Numbered from the stretch's first letter, positions 1-9,071 are shown. The stretch: DNA of 64,000 bases from Hallella multisaccharivorax DSM 17128 (GCF_000218235.1 NZ_GL945017.1:1528873-1592872); one strand, 5' to 3'. Notes: a model not told the origin generated them from the letters alone. Numbers and translations are program-made.

Positions 1-2
1 AG

Positions 3-272
3 TTGCGCGACTATCGTTTCTATCAACCCGATATGCTTCATCCCAGCAGCCAGGCAGTAGACTACATCTACGATCGCATGGCGGAAGCCTATTTCTCAGA
101 TGCCACCTTCGCCTTTCTCAAGGAGTGGAGGCCCATCCGCGCCGCGCTTGGCCACAGGCCCCTGCACCCTGACAGTGAGGAATACCGGCTGTTTGAGCTG
201 AAGATGGAAGAAAGACTTAGACGGTTAAGCGAGAAATATCCCATATCCCTTCCGATATCTCTTCCCAAATGA
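3..272 (+). CDS. GSCFA-domain protein, C-terminal end (partial)
   Basis: This is the last 89 codons or so of a gene that begins before the window, so the apparent TTG start is only the window edge. The segment HPSSQAVDYIYDRM followed by a charged helix-rich tail resembles the C-terminus of the GSCFA family, a group of SGNH-like hydrolase proteins common in Bacteroidales whose substrate is not established. The catalytic N-terminal part is not in the window, so function cannot be judged here. It converges with typA across a gap of about 170 bases that holds a long inverted repeat. The family call rests on pattern recognition of a short tail and is moderately secure. Confidence 0.6.
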   Translation: MRDYRFYQPDMLHPSSQAVDYIYDRMAEAYFSDATFAFLKEWRPIRAALGHRPLHPDSEEYRLFELKMEERLRRLSEKYPISLPISLPK

Positions 273-314
273 CACTGTTGTTTCGATTCCCTCCCCCAAT
301 CTATAAATAGCAAA

Positions 315-385
315 GTTCGGCCCTTGCGACTGCTCGTGGCAACATGGATTGTCAATGTCTTCACGGGCGGTCACAAGGGCCGAAC
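315..385. other. Long imperfect hairpin between convergent genes
   Basis: GTTCGGCCCTTG at 315-326 is perfectly complementary to CAAGGGCCGAAC at 374-385. Inside it, GACTG pairs with CGGTC (one wobble) and CTCGTG with CACGGG, so most of the 71 bases can fold into one interrupted stem. It lies between the end of the GSCFA gene and the end of typA, which fits a bidirectional terminator. No T-tract directly follows either arm, so a structured RNA or other element is also possible. Confidence 0.5.
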
Positions 386-444
386 CTCACATATGGGCGT
401 TTTATCACACCCTTTGCTTGCCTTTTTTTGAAGGATGACAGTGC

Positions 445-2247
445 TCAGTCTTTGCCTGCACGTTTCCGCTCCAAATGGTCGAGGATGATCTTGCGCATGC
501 GCATCGACTTCGGCGTAACTTCGACATACTCGTCTTCCTTGATATACTCAAGACACTCCTCAAGGCTCATAACGGTCTTCGGCACAATATGTGCCTTATC
601 GTCGGATCCACTGGCACGCACGTTGGTGAGCTGCTTAGCTTTGCAGACATTGACGACGAGATCGTTGTCGTGTACATGCTCGCCCACAACCTCACCGGCA
701 TACACTTCTTCGCCCGGATCAATGAAGAACTTGCCACGATCCTGCAGTTTATCGATGGCATAGGCATAGGCCGTACCCGTATCCATAGACACCATGGAGC
801 CATTTGTGCGACGCACGATCTCACCCTTGAAAGGCTGGTACTCCTTGTAGCGGTGCGCCATGATGGCCTCTCCCTGACTGGCAGTAAGCACGTTGGTACG
901 CAAGCCGATGATGCCACGTGAGGGAATGTCAAAGGTGATGTTCACGCGGTCGCCTTCGGTATCCATACCTGTAAGGTCACCTTTACGGCGTGTCACCATA
1001 TCCACCATTTTTGACGAATACTCCTGCGGCACATTGATGTCAAGTTCCTCGACAGGCTCACACTTCTGCCCGTTAATTTCCTTGTAGATCACTTGCGGCT
1101 GTCCTACTTGCAGCTCATAGCCCTCGCGACGCATTGTCTCGATGAGTACGGAGAGATGAAGCACACCACGACCCTTGACGATCCAGCGGTCGGTGTAGCC
1201 TTCTACCATATCAACACGTAAGGCAATATTCTTTTCCAATTCTTTCATCAGGCGGTCGTTGATCTGGCGCGAAGTACAGAACTTGCCCTCACGGCCAAAG
1301 AACGGCGAGTCGTTGATCGTGAAGAGCATTGACATTGTGGGTTCATCCACGGCGATGGGCGGCAGCGGTTCTGGATTCTCAAAGTCAGCGATGGTGTCGC
1401 CAATCTCGAAGTGTTCTAATCCGATGACAGCGCAAATGTCACCACTATCAACCGACTCCACACGCTTATGAGTGATACCTTCGAAGGTGTGAAGCTCCTT
1501 AATCTTGGTCTTTTCCTGAGTGCCATCGCGGTGACAGATCGTAATGTTCATACCGTCTTTCAATGTGCCACGATGCACACGACCCACGGCAATACGTCCC
1601 GTATAGTTGCTGTAATCAAGAGACGTAATGAGCATCTGCGGGGTCCCATCCAAGTGCTTAGGCGCGGGAATAATCTCTACGATCTTATCGAGAAGGTAGT
1701 CAATATTGCCGGTCGGCGTCTTATAGTCGGAACCCATCCATCCATTTTTGGCTGAACCATAAACGACTGGGAAGTCGAGCTGATCTTCAGAGGCGTTGAG
1801 GTCACACATGAGATCGAACACCATCTCATAGACTTGTTCGGGCCTGCAGTTGGGTTTGTCCACCTTATTCACCACAACAATTGGCTTGAGGCCTATCTTC
1901 AGGGCTTTCTGCAACACAAAGCGTGTCTGCGGCATCGGGCCCTCAAAGGCATCAACTAAAAGCAGACAACCGTCGGCCATGTTGAGCACACGCTCAACTT
2001 CACCACCAAAATCGGAGTGCCCCGGCGTGTCAAGAATGTTAATCTTTACTCCTTTCCAGTTTATCGAGACATTTTTAGAAAGAATCGTTATCCCTCGCTC
2101 ACGTTCCAGATCGTTGGAGTCGAGCACCTCGCCACTATCATCCTTTCCATCTCGGAAAAGCTTTCCGGCGAGCATCATCTTGTCGACCAATGTGGTCTTG
2201 CCATGGTCAACGTGCGCAATCACTGCAATGTTACGAATGTCTTGCAT
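445..2247 (-). CDS. typA: Ribosome-associated translational GTPase TypA/BipA
   Basis: A 600-residue GTPase of the translation-factor superfamily, the usual length for TypA/BipA. Near the N-terminus are the P-loop AHVDHGKTT (residues 11-19), the switch motif RGITI, DTPGH (G3) and NKVD (G4), followed by EF-G-like domains II, III and V and the BipA-specific C-terminal domain. Family knowledge: it binds the 70S ribosome and assists 50S assembly, particularly under cold or other stress. It stands alone on the minus strand, divergent from rpsO, with its own promoter box at 2351-2358. The call is very secure because the whole sequence follows the family. Confidence 0.97.
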   Translation of the reverse strand: MQDIRNIAVIAHVDHGKTTLVDKMMLAGKLFRDGKDDSGEVLDSNDLERERGITILSKNVSINWKGVKINILDTPGHSDFGGEVERVLNMADGCLLLVDAFEGPMPQTRFVLQKALKIGLKPIVVVNKVDKPNCRPEQVYEMVFDLMCDLNASEDQLDFPVVYGSAKNGWMGSDYKTPTGNIDYLLDKIVEIIPAPKHLDGTPQMLITSLDYSNYTGRIAVGRVHRGTLKDGMNITICHRDGTQEKTKIKELHTFEGITHKRVESVDSGDICAVIGLEHFEIGDTIADFENPEPLPPIAVDEPTMSMLFTINDSPFFGREGKFCTSRQINDRLMKELEKNIALRVDMVEGYTDRWIVKGRGVLHLSVLIETMRREGYELQVGQPQVIYKEINGQKCEPVEELDINVPQEYSSKMVDMVTRRKGDLTGMDTEGDRVNITFDIPSRGIIGLRTNVLTASQGEAIMAHRYKEYQPFKGEIVRRTNGSMVSMDTGTAYAYAIDKLQDRGKFFIDPGEEVYAGEVVGEHVHDNDLVVNVCKAKQLTNVRASGSDDKAHIVPKTVMSLEECLEYIKEDEYVEVTPKSMRMRKIILDHLERKRAGKD

Positions 2248-2350
2248 CTTTTACCTTTGAGATTTGAGAGTTGAGGATGGAGAGTTATGATGACAGTAAG
2301 TACTATGATTCTTCACCCTTCTCTCTTCACTTGTTATTCTTATTCGGTGG

Positions 2351-2358
2351 CAAAATTA
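2351..2358 (-). promoter_or_regulatory. Bacteroidetes -7 box for typA
   Basis: On the minus strand this reads TAATTTTG, matching the TAnnTTTG consensus, about 104 bases upstream of the typA start. It implies a leader of roughly 95 bases. Confidence 0.55.
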
Positions 2359-2401
2359 CAAAAAAATACTGGGAAATCATTGCTAGTCGCCGAATTTTTA
2401 G

Positions 2402-2409
2402 TAACTTTG
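2402..2409 (+). promoter_or_regulatory. -7 box for rpsO, with a long leader
   Basis: TAACTTTG matches the TAnnTTTG consensus. It would give an rpsO transcript with a leader of about 110 bases (to 2524) containing GC-rich segments able to pair, such as CCGGAGAGGCCGG. S15 is known to control its own mRNA in several bacteria through structurally unrelated leaders, so a regulatory leader is possible here. That part is inference. Confidence 0.55.
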
Positions 2410-2524
2410 CATCCGCATTTCCGGAGAGGCCGGAGCATTCGAGGCTGTCAAGGTTGTGATTAAGGCCTGCAAACGGCAGAAGGATGTCATTGATGCACCA
2501 ATAAATTAATCCATTCATTACACA

Positions 2525-2794
2525 ATGTATTTAGACAAAGAGAAGAAGGCTGAGATCTTCAGCAAGTACGGCAAAGGTACAACAGACACTGGTTCTGCAG
2601 AGGCACAGATTGCGCTGTTCACTTATCGCATCGCCCATCTGACAGAGCACGTGAAGGCTAACCACAAAGATTTCGTGACCACCCGCTCACTGACACAGCT
2701 CGTCGGCAAGCGCCGCCGTCTGCTCACCTACCTCAAGGAGCGCGACATTAACCGCTACCGTGAGATCATCAAGGCTCTCGGCTTGCGTAAGTAA
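2525..2794 (+). CDS. rpsO: 30S ribosomal protein S15
   Basis: An 89-residue protein of exactly the usual S15 length. It carries the characteristic helix regions, including TGSAEAQIALFTYRI near residues 21-35, and the RNA-binding segment LVGKRRRLLTYL. S15 binds 16S rRNA early in 30S assembly and contacts the 50S subunit through bridge B4. The ATG at 2525 follows a leader of about 110 bases, and a strong terminator follows the stop, so it is a single-gene transcription unit. Nothing is missing or odd. Confidence 0.97.
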   Translation: MYLDKEKKAEIFSKYGKGTTDTGSAEAQIALFTYRIAHLTEHVKANHKDFVTTRSLTQLVGKRRRLLTYLKERDINRYREIIKALGLRK

Positions 2795-2820
2795 TACGCT
2801 AAAAGCATTTATAGAAGCTC

Positions 2821-2853
2821 AACCCCGTCATCATTAATGATGGCGGGGTTTTT
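2821..2853 (+). terminator. Rho-independent terminator after rpsO
   Basis: AACCCCGTCATCATT pairs with AATGATGGCGGGGTT (one wobble) with almost no loop, then a T-run. It begins 26 bases after the rpsO stop codon. Confidence 0.9.
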
Positions 2854-2902
2854 ATGGTTCTGCCTTTTGAACTCTGGGGAAAAGGAAAACATGGCAGCAA
2901 CT

Positions 2903-3940
2903 CTACCCTTTCGGTTTCAACAGACTGTACTTTTTCCTTCCTTTGACATAGTATTGCCACAAAATGCAGAACATACTCCGCTCCGGTACAGGGTTGACCG
3001 TTCGGGTGGCAGCAATCTTGCGACGGTCATTATCAAAATCATGTCTCCAACGACGGAAAGCCCGTCGGCCGCGCAACACCGCCTTAAACTCCCCAAAATT
3101 TCGTTGGAGAAGGAGCATCTCAAAGGCGGCAAGCCAATCCAGGAAAAACCTCATCCGCATTACACCACGCAACTCATTGTCGGGCAAATTCTTATAAAGC
3201 ATGGTCAGGTTATTGCGAAAGTTGAGGAAGGTTTTCATCGGATTGCCTTTTGGCAACGTGCCTCCGCCCACATGGTAAACCTTGCTTTCCGGATAACATA
3301 TAATTCTCCGGCCACACTGTCTCAACCTCCAGCAGAGATCGATCTCCTCACAATGGGCAAAGAACCGGCCGTCCAACCCACCAACTTTCCAATAATCAGA
3401 TGAGCGGATGAAAAGGCAGGCGCCCGTAGCCCAAAGTACGTCGGCAGGGTAATCGTACTGACCATTGTCCCACTCAACGGTGTTGAAGATTCTTCCCCTG
3501 CAAAAAGGATAGCCATATCTGTCAAGGAAACCTCCGCATGCCCCAGCGTATTCAAAACTGTCCTTATCTGACTCCGACAGCAACTTGGGCTGGCAAGCTG
3601 CCACGTCAGCATGGGCATCCATCAACTCCAGCAATGGCGTGAGCCAATGATGAGTAACTTCCACGTCGGAGTTGAGCAGCACATAATATTCGGCATCAAT
3701 CTTTGCTAAAGCACGGTTATAGCCCTCAGCAAAGCCATAGTTACAATCGAGACGGAGAGTTCTCACCATCGGATATTCCTCTGCCAGCATCTCCAACGAA
3801 CCGTCAGTAGAGGCATTGTCGGCCACCCAAACCACAGCCTCGTCCTGAGAATACTCGACCACCGTGGACAAATAGCTTTTCAGCATGGCCTTGCCATTCC
3901 AATTGAGAATGACGACCGCAATTCTTCTGTCAGTGTTCAT
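2903..3940 (-). CDS. Family 2 glycosyltransferase
   Basis: A 345-residue GT2 (GT-A fold) enzyme. It has an N-terminal Rossmann-like nucleotide-sugar region (VVILNWNG near residues 9-16; DNAS near 41-44), the metal-binding LNSDVEV near 89-95, and a WATGACLFIR segment followed by HCEEID in the acceptor/catalytic region. The basic C-terminus suggests membrane association, though I see no clear transmembrane helix. Such enzymes add sugars to cell-surface polysaccharide or lipid carriers; donor and acceptor cannot be read from the sequence. Its start overlaps the end of mtaB by 4 bases (ATGA), so the two are translationally coupled, although their functions are unrelated. Confidence 0.88.
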   Translation of the reverse strand: MNTDRRIAVVILNWNGKAMLKSYLSTVVEYSQDEAVVWVADNASTDGSLEMLAEEYPMVRTLRLDCNYGFAEGYNRALAKIDAEYYVLLNSDVEVTHHWLTPLLELMDAHADVAACQPKLLSESDKDSFEYAGACGGFLDRYGYPFCRGRIFNTVEWDNGQYDYPADVLWATGACLFIRSSDYWKVGGLDGRFFAHCEEIDLCWRLRQCGRRIICYPESKVYHVGGGTLPKGNPMKTFLNFRNNLTMLYKNLPDNELRGVMRMRFFLDWLAAFEMLLLQRNFGEFKAVLRGRRAFRRWRHDFDNDRRKIAATRTVNPVPERSMFCILWQYYVKGRKKYSLLKPKG

Positions 3941-5292
3941 AGTAACTGCCCCTTGAGCGCACTCTTATCAATATTGAATTCTCCTAACCTCACCCGCACT
4001 ATCTTATTGTCAAGCCGGTCGTTATCGTCCGACGGCGGAAGTTCTACACGGATATAGTTGTCCGTAAATCCATGCATGGCCTTGCCGTGGGCGGCTTTTT
4101 CAAAGAGCACTTCAGCTTCCTGACCAATATGTGCAGCATAAAAAGCAAGCGTTTTCTCATCCGACAATTTCAGTAAATGGTGGACACGGTTTTTCTTGTC
4201 CCTGTCAGGCACTATATAATTAATGTGTAAGGCTGCGGTACCCGGTCGCTCAGAGTAAGGGAAAACATGGAGTTGGGTGACCGGAAGCGAACTGATGAAC
4301 TGATAACTGTCCTCAAAACACTCGGGCGTTTCGCCGCGGCATCCCACCATCACATCTACTCCAATGAATGCATCGGGCATGAGTTGCTTGATGAGTCGAA
4401 TTTTATGGGCGAAGACATCCCTTGAATAGCGGCGGTGCATGAGCCTCAACACCTCGTCACTTCCACTTTGAAGGGGGATGTGGAAATGCGGCATGAAGGC
4501 GCGGCTACGCGCGCAGTACTCTACCAACTCATCACTGATAAGATCGGGCTCGATGGAACTGATGCGGAAACGGCTGATGCCCTCCACGCCGTCAAGCGCT
4601 TTGACCAGGTCAATGAACTTCTCACCTGTTGTCTCTCCAAAGTCGCCAATATTGACTCCGGTGAGTACGATTTCTTTTCCGCCCTCTTGCGCAGCCTGCT
4701 CAGCCTGGGCAACAAGTGAGGCGACAGAAGGATTGCGCGAGAGACCACGTGCGAAAGGAATGGTACAATAGGTGCAGAAGTAGTTGCATCCATCCTGCAC
4801 CTTGAGGAAATAGCGTGTCCGGTTACCGCGTGAGCACGAAGGCTGAAACTTCTTGATGTCCTTTGTCTTGACGTGGTGAAAAAGATGCCGGTGTCCATCG
4901 ATACTCTCATTTTCCGGCTGTGCGTTGGTCCACGCGTCGTTGAGATACTGAATAAGATCTGCTTTCTCGTTTGATCCAAGTACCAGATCCACACCATCCA
5001 TCTTACTCACCTTCTCGGAGTCGAGCTGCGCATAGCACCCTGTCACCACGACAAAAGCGCCTGGATTATCCCTCACCATGCGATGGATGGCCTGCCGACA
5101 CTTATGATCCGCCATCTCAGTTACCGAACAGGTATTGATCAAACAGATGTCTGCTGTTTCCCCTGCCTTTACTTCCACAACGCCCATTTCGCCAAGAATC
5201 TTGGCGAAAGTCGAGGTCTCGGAGAAGTTAAGCTTGCATCCTAATGTATAAAAAGCGGCTTTCTTGCCCTGGAAAGCTGATGTGTCTATCAT
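3937..5292 (-). CDS. mtaB: tRNA t6A37 methylthiotransferase MtaB
   Basis: A 451-residue radical-SAM methylthiotransferase that converts N6-threonylcarbamoyladenosine at tRNA position 37 to its 2-methylthio form. It has the N-terminal UPF0004 domain with LGCKLN and two further cysteines (INTCSV, VTGCYAQ) for one Fe-S cluster. The radical-SAM CxxxCxxC reads CNYFCTYC, and a TRAM-like C-terminal segment follows. The LGCKLN form and overall length favour MtaB over MiaB or RimO. The nearly leaderless promoter box at 5313-5320 lies just upstream. The downstream glycosyltransferase overlaps its stop by 4 bases. Confidence 0.93.
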   Translation of the reverse strand: MIDTSAFQGKKAAFYTLGCKLNFSETSTFAKILGEMGVVEVKAGETADICLINTCSVTEMADHKCRQAIHRMVRDNPGAFVVVTGCYAQLDSEKVSKMDGVDLVLGSNEKADLIQYLNDAWTNAQPENESIDGHRHLFHHVKTKDIKKFQPSCSRGNRTRYFLKVQDGCNYFCTYCTIPFARGLSRNPSVASLVAQAEQAAQEGGKEIVLTGVNIGDFGETTGEKFIDLVKALDGVEGISRFRISSIEPDLISDELVEYCARSRAFMPHFHIPLQSGSDEVLRLMHRRYSRDVFAHKIRLIKQLMPDAFIGVDVMVGCRGETPECFEDSYQFISSLPVTQLHVFPYSERPGTAALHINYIVPDRDKKNRVHHLLKLSDEKTLAFYAAHIGQEAEVLFEKAAHGKAMHGFTDNYIRVELPPSDDNDRLDNKIVRVRLGEFNIDKSALKGQLL

Positions 5293-5312
5293 ATCTCTTT
5301 CTGAATTTCATG

Positions 5313-5320
5313 CAAAGGTA
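5313..5320 (-). promoter_or_regulatory. -7 box for mtaB
   Basis: On the minus strand this reads TACCTTTG, 20 bases before the start codon, which gives a very short leader. Confidence 0.55.
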
Positions 5321-5523
5321 CGGCTTTCTTAAGACTTACACATTATATAATAGTACATTTTTATCCATGTTAAGGCACATAGCAAGAGCCTTTCTCATCG
5401 CTGTGCAAATGTTTAACATTTGTTTACCTAATGTATTTATCTGATTACCAATGCATTGCAAAAAAGTTACATAGAAGCCTAAAAAAAGTCGATAAAAAAT
5501 GAACAACGTATTAAAAAAATGCC

Positions 5524-5531
5524 TACCTTTG
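5524..5531 (+). promoter_or_regulatory. -7 box for small lipoprotein gene
   Basis: TACCTTTG lies 50 bases upstream of the ATG at 5582. The 290-base gap between mtaB and this gene holds only this promoter and A+T-rich sequence. Confidence 0.6.
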
Positions 5532-5581
5532 CAGCGTTGTTAATGAACAAGATTGTTTTACAGATTTAAAAAGCAAAGAAA

Positions 5582-5761
5582 ATGAAGAAATTAGTTTTAA
5601 TGTTCGTGGCTATTGCAGCTATCTCTTTCGCATCATGTGGTAACAAAAACCAGAGTGCAGCTCCTGCTTCTGATTCTGACACAACAGCTGTTGCTGACAC
5701 AACTGACACCGCTGCTGTTGACACTGCTGCTGCTGATACAGCTGCTACTCCTGCTAAATAA
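5582..5761 (+). CDS. Small Ala/Thr/Asp-rich lipoprotein
   Basis: A 59-residue protein. It has a signal peptide starting MKKLVLMFVAIAA and a lipobox FASC whose Cys19 would be lipidated. The mature part of about 40 residues is made almost only of Ala, Thr, Asp, Ser and Val in repeats of the type DTAAVDTAA, with no predicted fold. The ATG at 5582 follows a -7 box, and a strong terminator follows the stop, so it is an independent and probably well-expressed unit. Short secreted lipoproteins of this composition occur in Bacteroidales and have no function that I know. The gene is too small for many ORF finders, but its signals leave little doubt that it is real. Confidence 0.85.
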   Translation: MKKLVLMFVAIAAISFASCGNKNQSAAPASDSDTTAVADTTDTAAVDTAAADTAATPAK

Positions 5762-5804
5762 GTTGGTATCTCCGTTAGCACGAAATAAAAAAGATTGAGA
5801 GACT

Positions 5805-5835
5805 CCGCCTCAGGCTTTGCCTGAGGCGGTTTTTT
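5805..5835 (+). terminator. Rho-independent terminator after the small lipoprotein
   Basis: CCGCCTCAGG pairs perfectly with CCTGAGGCGG around a 5- to 6-base loop and is followed by six T. It starts 43 bases after the stop codon. Confidence 0.92.
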
Positions 5836-5879
5836 GTATATAAGTAAACTCCGCCTCGCTCCTCTCTTGGCAATGCAAA

Positions 5880-6011
5880 GGTAATGCGTTTACGGTGTAA
5901 TGGCAATGCGTTTACAGTGTAATGGCAATGCGTCTACAGTGTAATGGCGATGCCTTTACAGTGTAATGGCGATGCGTCTACAGCGTGATGGCGATGCCTT
6001 TACAACGTAGA
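5880..6011 (+). repeat. 22-bp tandem repeat array, 6 units (locus 1)
   Basis: Six head-to-tail units of exactly 22 bases start at 5880, 5902, 5924, 5946, 5968 and 5990. Each begins GGYRATGC, has YTTAC or TCTAC in the middle, and ends near GTAAT. The units differ at one to several positions each, so the array is not freshly made. There are no spacers. The same unit occurs at three other loci in this window (22824, 35466 and 50079). The array fills the gap between the lipoprotein terminator and the next promoter. Confidence 0.92.
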
Positions 6012-6056
6012 AGTTTTTTTATTCCAACTTTCTTCCCCGCTAATATATATTTTTAC

Positions 6057-6064
6057 TAACTTTG
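6057..6064 (+). promoter_or_regulatory. -7 box for the glucosaminidase-M64-ferredoxin unit
   Basis: TAACTTTG lies 29 bases upstream of the ATG at 6094. It argues against the upstream in-frame TTG at 6079 as the start. Confidence 0.6.
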
Positions 6065-6093
6065 CACATGGCATTCATTTGTTTTCAGAATAC

Positions 6094-7020
6094 ATGCATT
6101 CTATAAGATATTTCATATTACTCTTCACCATAAGCCTCGGTCTCACCTGCGCGCAGGCACAGTCAATGCAGAACATGGCTTACCTGCAATATATCGATCA
6201 GTTCAAAGATCTGGCGATAGAGCAAATGGAGCGATACCGCATACCGGCAAGCATCACGCTGGCCCAGGGACTTTTTGAGAGTTGCGCAGGGCAGAGCCGT
6301 CTTGCCACTGTAGGCAACAACCATTTCGGCATCAAATGCCATGGATGGGACGGACGGTCCATCAACGCTGACGATGACGAGCCCGACGAATGCTTCCGCG
6401 CATACGACAACGCCAAGCAAAGCTACGAGGACCACAGCCGCTTTCTCCGCAACACTCCGCGCTATGCCATGCTCTTCCAGCTCAGTCCCAATGACTATAA
6501 GGGATGGGCAAGGGGATTAAAGGCTTGCGGCTATGCCACAAACCCACGCTATGCCGACAATCTCATCAACATCATCGAGCTTTACCGCCTCTACCAATAC
6601 GACCACGCCAAAGGCTACGACCATTTCATGGCCGACCGCTACAACGCACGCAGCCACAACTATTCGCCAAACGGCTTCCACCCTATTACCAAATGCAACA
6701 AAAACTATTACATTGTGGCACGGGATGGTGACACCTTCCGCAGCCTCGCCAAAGAGACAGATATCTCCAGACGTAAACTTGCAAAATATAACGAGCGGGA
6801 CAAAAACGACGTGTTGCATGCGGGAGACATTATCTATTTAGAGAAAAAACAGAAAAGGGCCTCAAAAGTATTCAAGGGCAAGCCACATATCGTCAAGGTC
6901 GGAGAAAGCATGTATTCCATCGCTCAATTGTATGGTATCAGGCTGAAAGACCTTTATAAAATGAACCACATGAGCCCCGACGACTCCATCGTAGTAGGGC
7001 AGCAACTTAAAGTCAGATAA
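6094..7020 (+). CDS. Secreted glucosaminidase (GH73) with C-terminal LysM
   Basis: A 308-residue exported cell-wall hydrolase. A signal peptide ending near CAQAQS is followed by a FlgJ/GH73-like glucosaminidase domain (about residues 25-165). Its motif LAQGLFESCAGQSRLA includes the expected catalytic Glu, and NNHFGIKC follows. After a linker come one degraded and one clear LysM module; the last 45 residues (HIVKVGESMYSIAQLYGI) bind peptidoglycan. The expected action is cleavage of the GlcNAc-MurNAc bond during wall remodelling. The ATG at 6094 is preferred to the TTG at 6079 because of promoter position and signal-peptide fit. The next gene begins 2 bases after its stop, so they form one operon. 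Confidence 0.88.
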   Translation: MHSIRYFILLFTISLGLTCAQAQSMQNMAYLQYIDQFKDLAIEQMERYRIPASITLAQGLFESCAGQSRLATVGNNHFGIKCHGWDGRSINADDDEPDECFRAYDNAKQSYEDHSRFLRNTPRYAMLFQLSPNDYKGWARGLKACGYATNPRYADNLINIIELYRLYQYDHAKGYDHFMADRYNARSHNYSPNGFHPITKCNKNYYIVARDGDTFRSLAKETDISRRKLAKYNERDKNDVLHAGDIIYLEKKQKRASKVFKGKPHIVKVGESMYSIAQLYGIRLKDLYKMNHMSPDDSIVVGQQLKVR

Positions 7021-7022
7021 TC

Positions 7023-8261
7023 ATGAAAAGACTGTTTTCCTTCCTTATTGCCGTTTTGGCAGCAGTGGGCATGTATGCTCAGAACTTTGACGACTGGTTT
7101 CAAGACAAGACTCTTCGTATCGACTATATCTTCTCCGGTAACGACCATCAGCAACACATTGCCGTGGATGAGCTCTGCCAGTCGCCGCGATGGTATGGCA
7201 AACGACAGCACCTCAACGAGGTACCTATGGAGGGCAACGGACAGTTAACGGTGCGCGACCATGCTACGGGAAAGGTCATCTACCGCAACTCGTTCTCCAC
7301 GCTCTTTCAGGAATGGCAGTCTTATCCTGAGGCAAAACAAACCGACAAAAGTTTTGAGAATGTCTTCTTGATGCCTATGCCTAAGCACGCTGCCGACGTC
7401 ACGCTTGAACTCCGCAACAACCGCCGGCAAGTATCTGCGGCACTCACTCATGAGGTAGACCCCAATGATATTCTTATTCGGCATATCGGCGAGCGGGGAC
7501 TGACGCCTTATATTTTCCTGCAGAAAGCAACTGACACCACACGGTGCATTCACATCGCCTTTGTTGCAGAAGGATATACCAGGGCCGAGATGCCCACTTT
7601 TCTGGCCGATGCCCGCCGTGCCATGGGCTATATCTTCTCTTATGAACCATTCCAGAGCTCACGCACCAAGTTCAGTTGCGTAGCCGTAGAGGCGCCTTCC
7701 GAGGAGAGCGGTGTCAGCATCCCTGACAAAGGCATCTGGAAAAAGACAGCCCTGCTCTCCAGCTACGACACCTTCTATAGCGACCGCTACCTTACCACAC
7801 TGCATCTCAAGAAGCTCCACGACTGGCTGGCGGGCGTTCCCTATGAGCACATCATCGTTCTCGTCAATACCAACCGCTATGGCGGCGGCGGCATTCTCAA
7901 TAGCTATGACCTGTGTGCGGCTCACCACCCCACGTTCCGGCCTGTTGTCGTGCATGAGTTCGGCCACAGCTTCGCAGGACTTGCCGATGAATATGCCTAC
8001 GACACAGAGGAAGTACCCATGTATCCCCACGATGTAGAGCCATGGGAGAAAAACATCACTACAAAAGTCAACTTCAAAGGCAAATGGGAAAACCTCATCG
8101 GAAAGGACCCTAAAGCAGGATTCTACGAAGGAGCTGGCTACAGTCCTAAAGGCGTTTACCGTGCCTATCCCGACTGCCGGATGCGCACCAACGAGAATCC
8201 TGAGTTTTGTCCTGCCTGTAAGCAAGCGCTACAAGGAGTAATAGACTTCTATACAAAATAG
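7023..8261 (+). CDS. Secreted M64-family (IgA peptidase-type) metallopeptidase
   Basis: A 412-residue exported zinc peptidase. A signal peptide (MKRLFSFLIAVLAAVGMYAQ) is followed by a beta-rich M64 N-terminal domain and then the catalytic domain. The zinc motif HEFGHSFAGLADEY begins at His311; its two His and the downstream Glu/Asp follow the M64 pattern. Founding members of M64 cleave IgA in Clostridium ramosum, but Bacteroidetes members have mostly unknown substrates, so IgA specificity should not be assumed. It sits between the glucosaminidase and an EFR1 ferredoxin with gaps of 2 and 4 bases. That implies co-transcription but suggests no obvious joint pathway. Confidence 0.88.
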   Translation: MKRLFSFLIAVLAAVGMYAQNFDDWFQDKTLRIDYIFSGNDHQQHIAVDELCQSPRWYGKRQHLNEVPMEGNGQLTVRDHATGKVIYRNSFSTLFQEWQSYPEAKQTDKSFENVFLMPMPKHAADVTLELRNNRRQVSAALTHEVDPNDILIRHIGERGLTPYIFLQKATDTTRCIHIAFVAEGYTRAEMPTFLADARRAMGYIFSYEPFQSSRTKFSCVAVEAPSEESGVSIPDKGIWKKTALLSSYDTFYSDRYLTTLHLKKLHDWLAGVPYEHIIVLVNTNRYGGGGILNSYDLCAAHHPTFRPVVVHEFGHSFAGLADEYAYDTEEVPMYPHDVEPWEKNITTKVNFKGKWENLIGKDPKAGFYEGAGYSPKGVYRAYPDCRMRTNENPEFCPACKQALQGVIDFYTK

Positions 8262-8265
8262 CACC

Positions 8266-9045
8266 ATGATTTTTTATCTTTCCGACACTGGAAACACAGG
8301 CTGGGCAGCCAAGACCATTGCAGAAAGAACAAGCGACAGGCTGCTCTTTATCCCAGAGCTACTGCGTAGCAGCAGTACCACCTTTGAGTTAAGGAGAGGC
8401 GAGAACCTCGGTCTGTGCTTCCCCGTGCATGGTTGGCGACCGCCGATGATTGTACGCGAATTCATCAAGCGGCTACGCATCAACACGGACGGGCACTATG
8501 TCTATGCACTGTGTACAGCCGGTGACAACATTGGTGAAACAATGGATATCCTCAGTAAGGACTTGAGCGAAAAAGGAATAAGACTCAATGCGTCGTTTTC
8601 ACTTATCATGCCTGAGTCGTATTTAGGTCTTCCATTCTTCAATGTAGACAGCCCAAACAAGGAAAGGGCCAAACAGGAAACAGCTGAGAAGGAATTGAAT
8701 GGTTATCTCCGTGAGATCGTCGACAAAAGGGAAGTGCGCCACCTTGTCTGTGGCCACTGGCCGCGCTTGAACTCCCGTTTACTTGGCGGTTTCTTTGTCC
8801 GACACCTTATTACCGACAAGAAGTTTGCAGTTGACAGCCGCCGCTGCGTAAAATGCGGTATCTGCGCTGACGTCTGTCCAACAAAGAATGTAATTGGCGG
8901 ACTGGGTTATGAACCCAAGTGGAAACACGACGGTTCGTGCATTGCGTGCTTTGCCTGCTACCATCATTGTCCACACCACGCCATCGACTACGGATCGTTA
9001 ACCAAACATAAGGGACAATACTTCTTTGGAAGAAAAAGGAATTGA
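8266..9045 (+). CDS. EFR1-family ferredoxin (flavodoxin-like plus two 4Fe-4S)
   Basis: A 259-residue cytoplasmic electron carrier. The N-terminal half is flavodoxin-like, with an FMN phosphate loop variant SDTGNTGWAA near residues 6-15. The C-terminal part has two 4Fe-4S motifs, CVKCGICADVCP and CIACFACYHHCP. The EFR1 family is widespread in anaerobes; its partners are largely undefined. It starts 4 bases after the M64 gene and is the last gene of that unit, as a new promoter lies before the aminotransferase. No residue of the cluster motifs is missing. Confidence 0.88.
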   Translation: MIFYLSDTGNTGWAAKTIAERTSDRLLFIPELLRSSSTTFELRRGENLGLCFPVHGWRPPMIVREFIKRLRINTDGHYVYALCTAGDNIGETMDILSKDLSEKGIRLNASFSLIMPESYLGLPFFNVDSPNKERAKQETAEKELNGYLREIVDKREVRHLVCGHWPRLNSRLLGGFFVRHLITDKKFAVDSRRCVKCGICADVCPTKNVIGGLGYEPKWKHDGSCIACFACYHHCPHHAIDYGSLTKHKGQYFFGRKRN

Positions 9046-9071
9046 AAAGTAAGAAGTTAAAAGGCAAAACG

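Noticed and set aside
475..921. Open frame of 148 codons opposite typA
   Set aside because: Antisense shadow of a highly conserved gene.
5880..6011. Possible CRISPR array
   Set aside because: The units are directly adjacent with no unique spacers, the period is only 22 bases, and no cas genes are present. It is a simple tandem repeat.
6079..6093. TTG start for the glucosaminidase
   Set aside because: An ATG at 6094 gives a normal signal peptide and fits the -7 box at 6057-6064.
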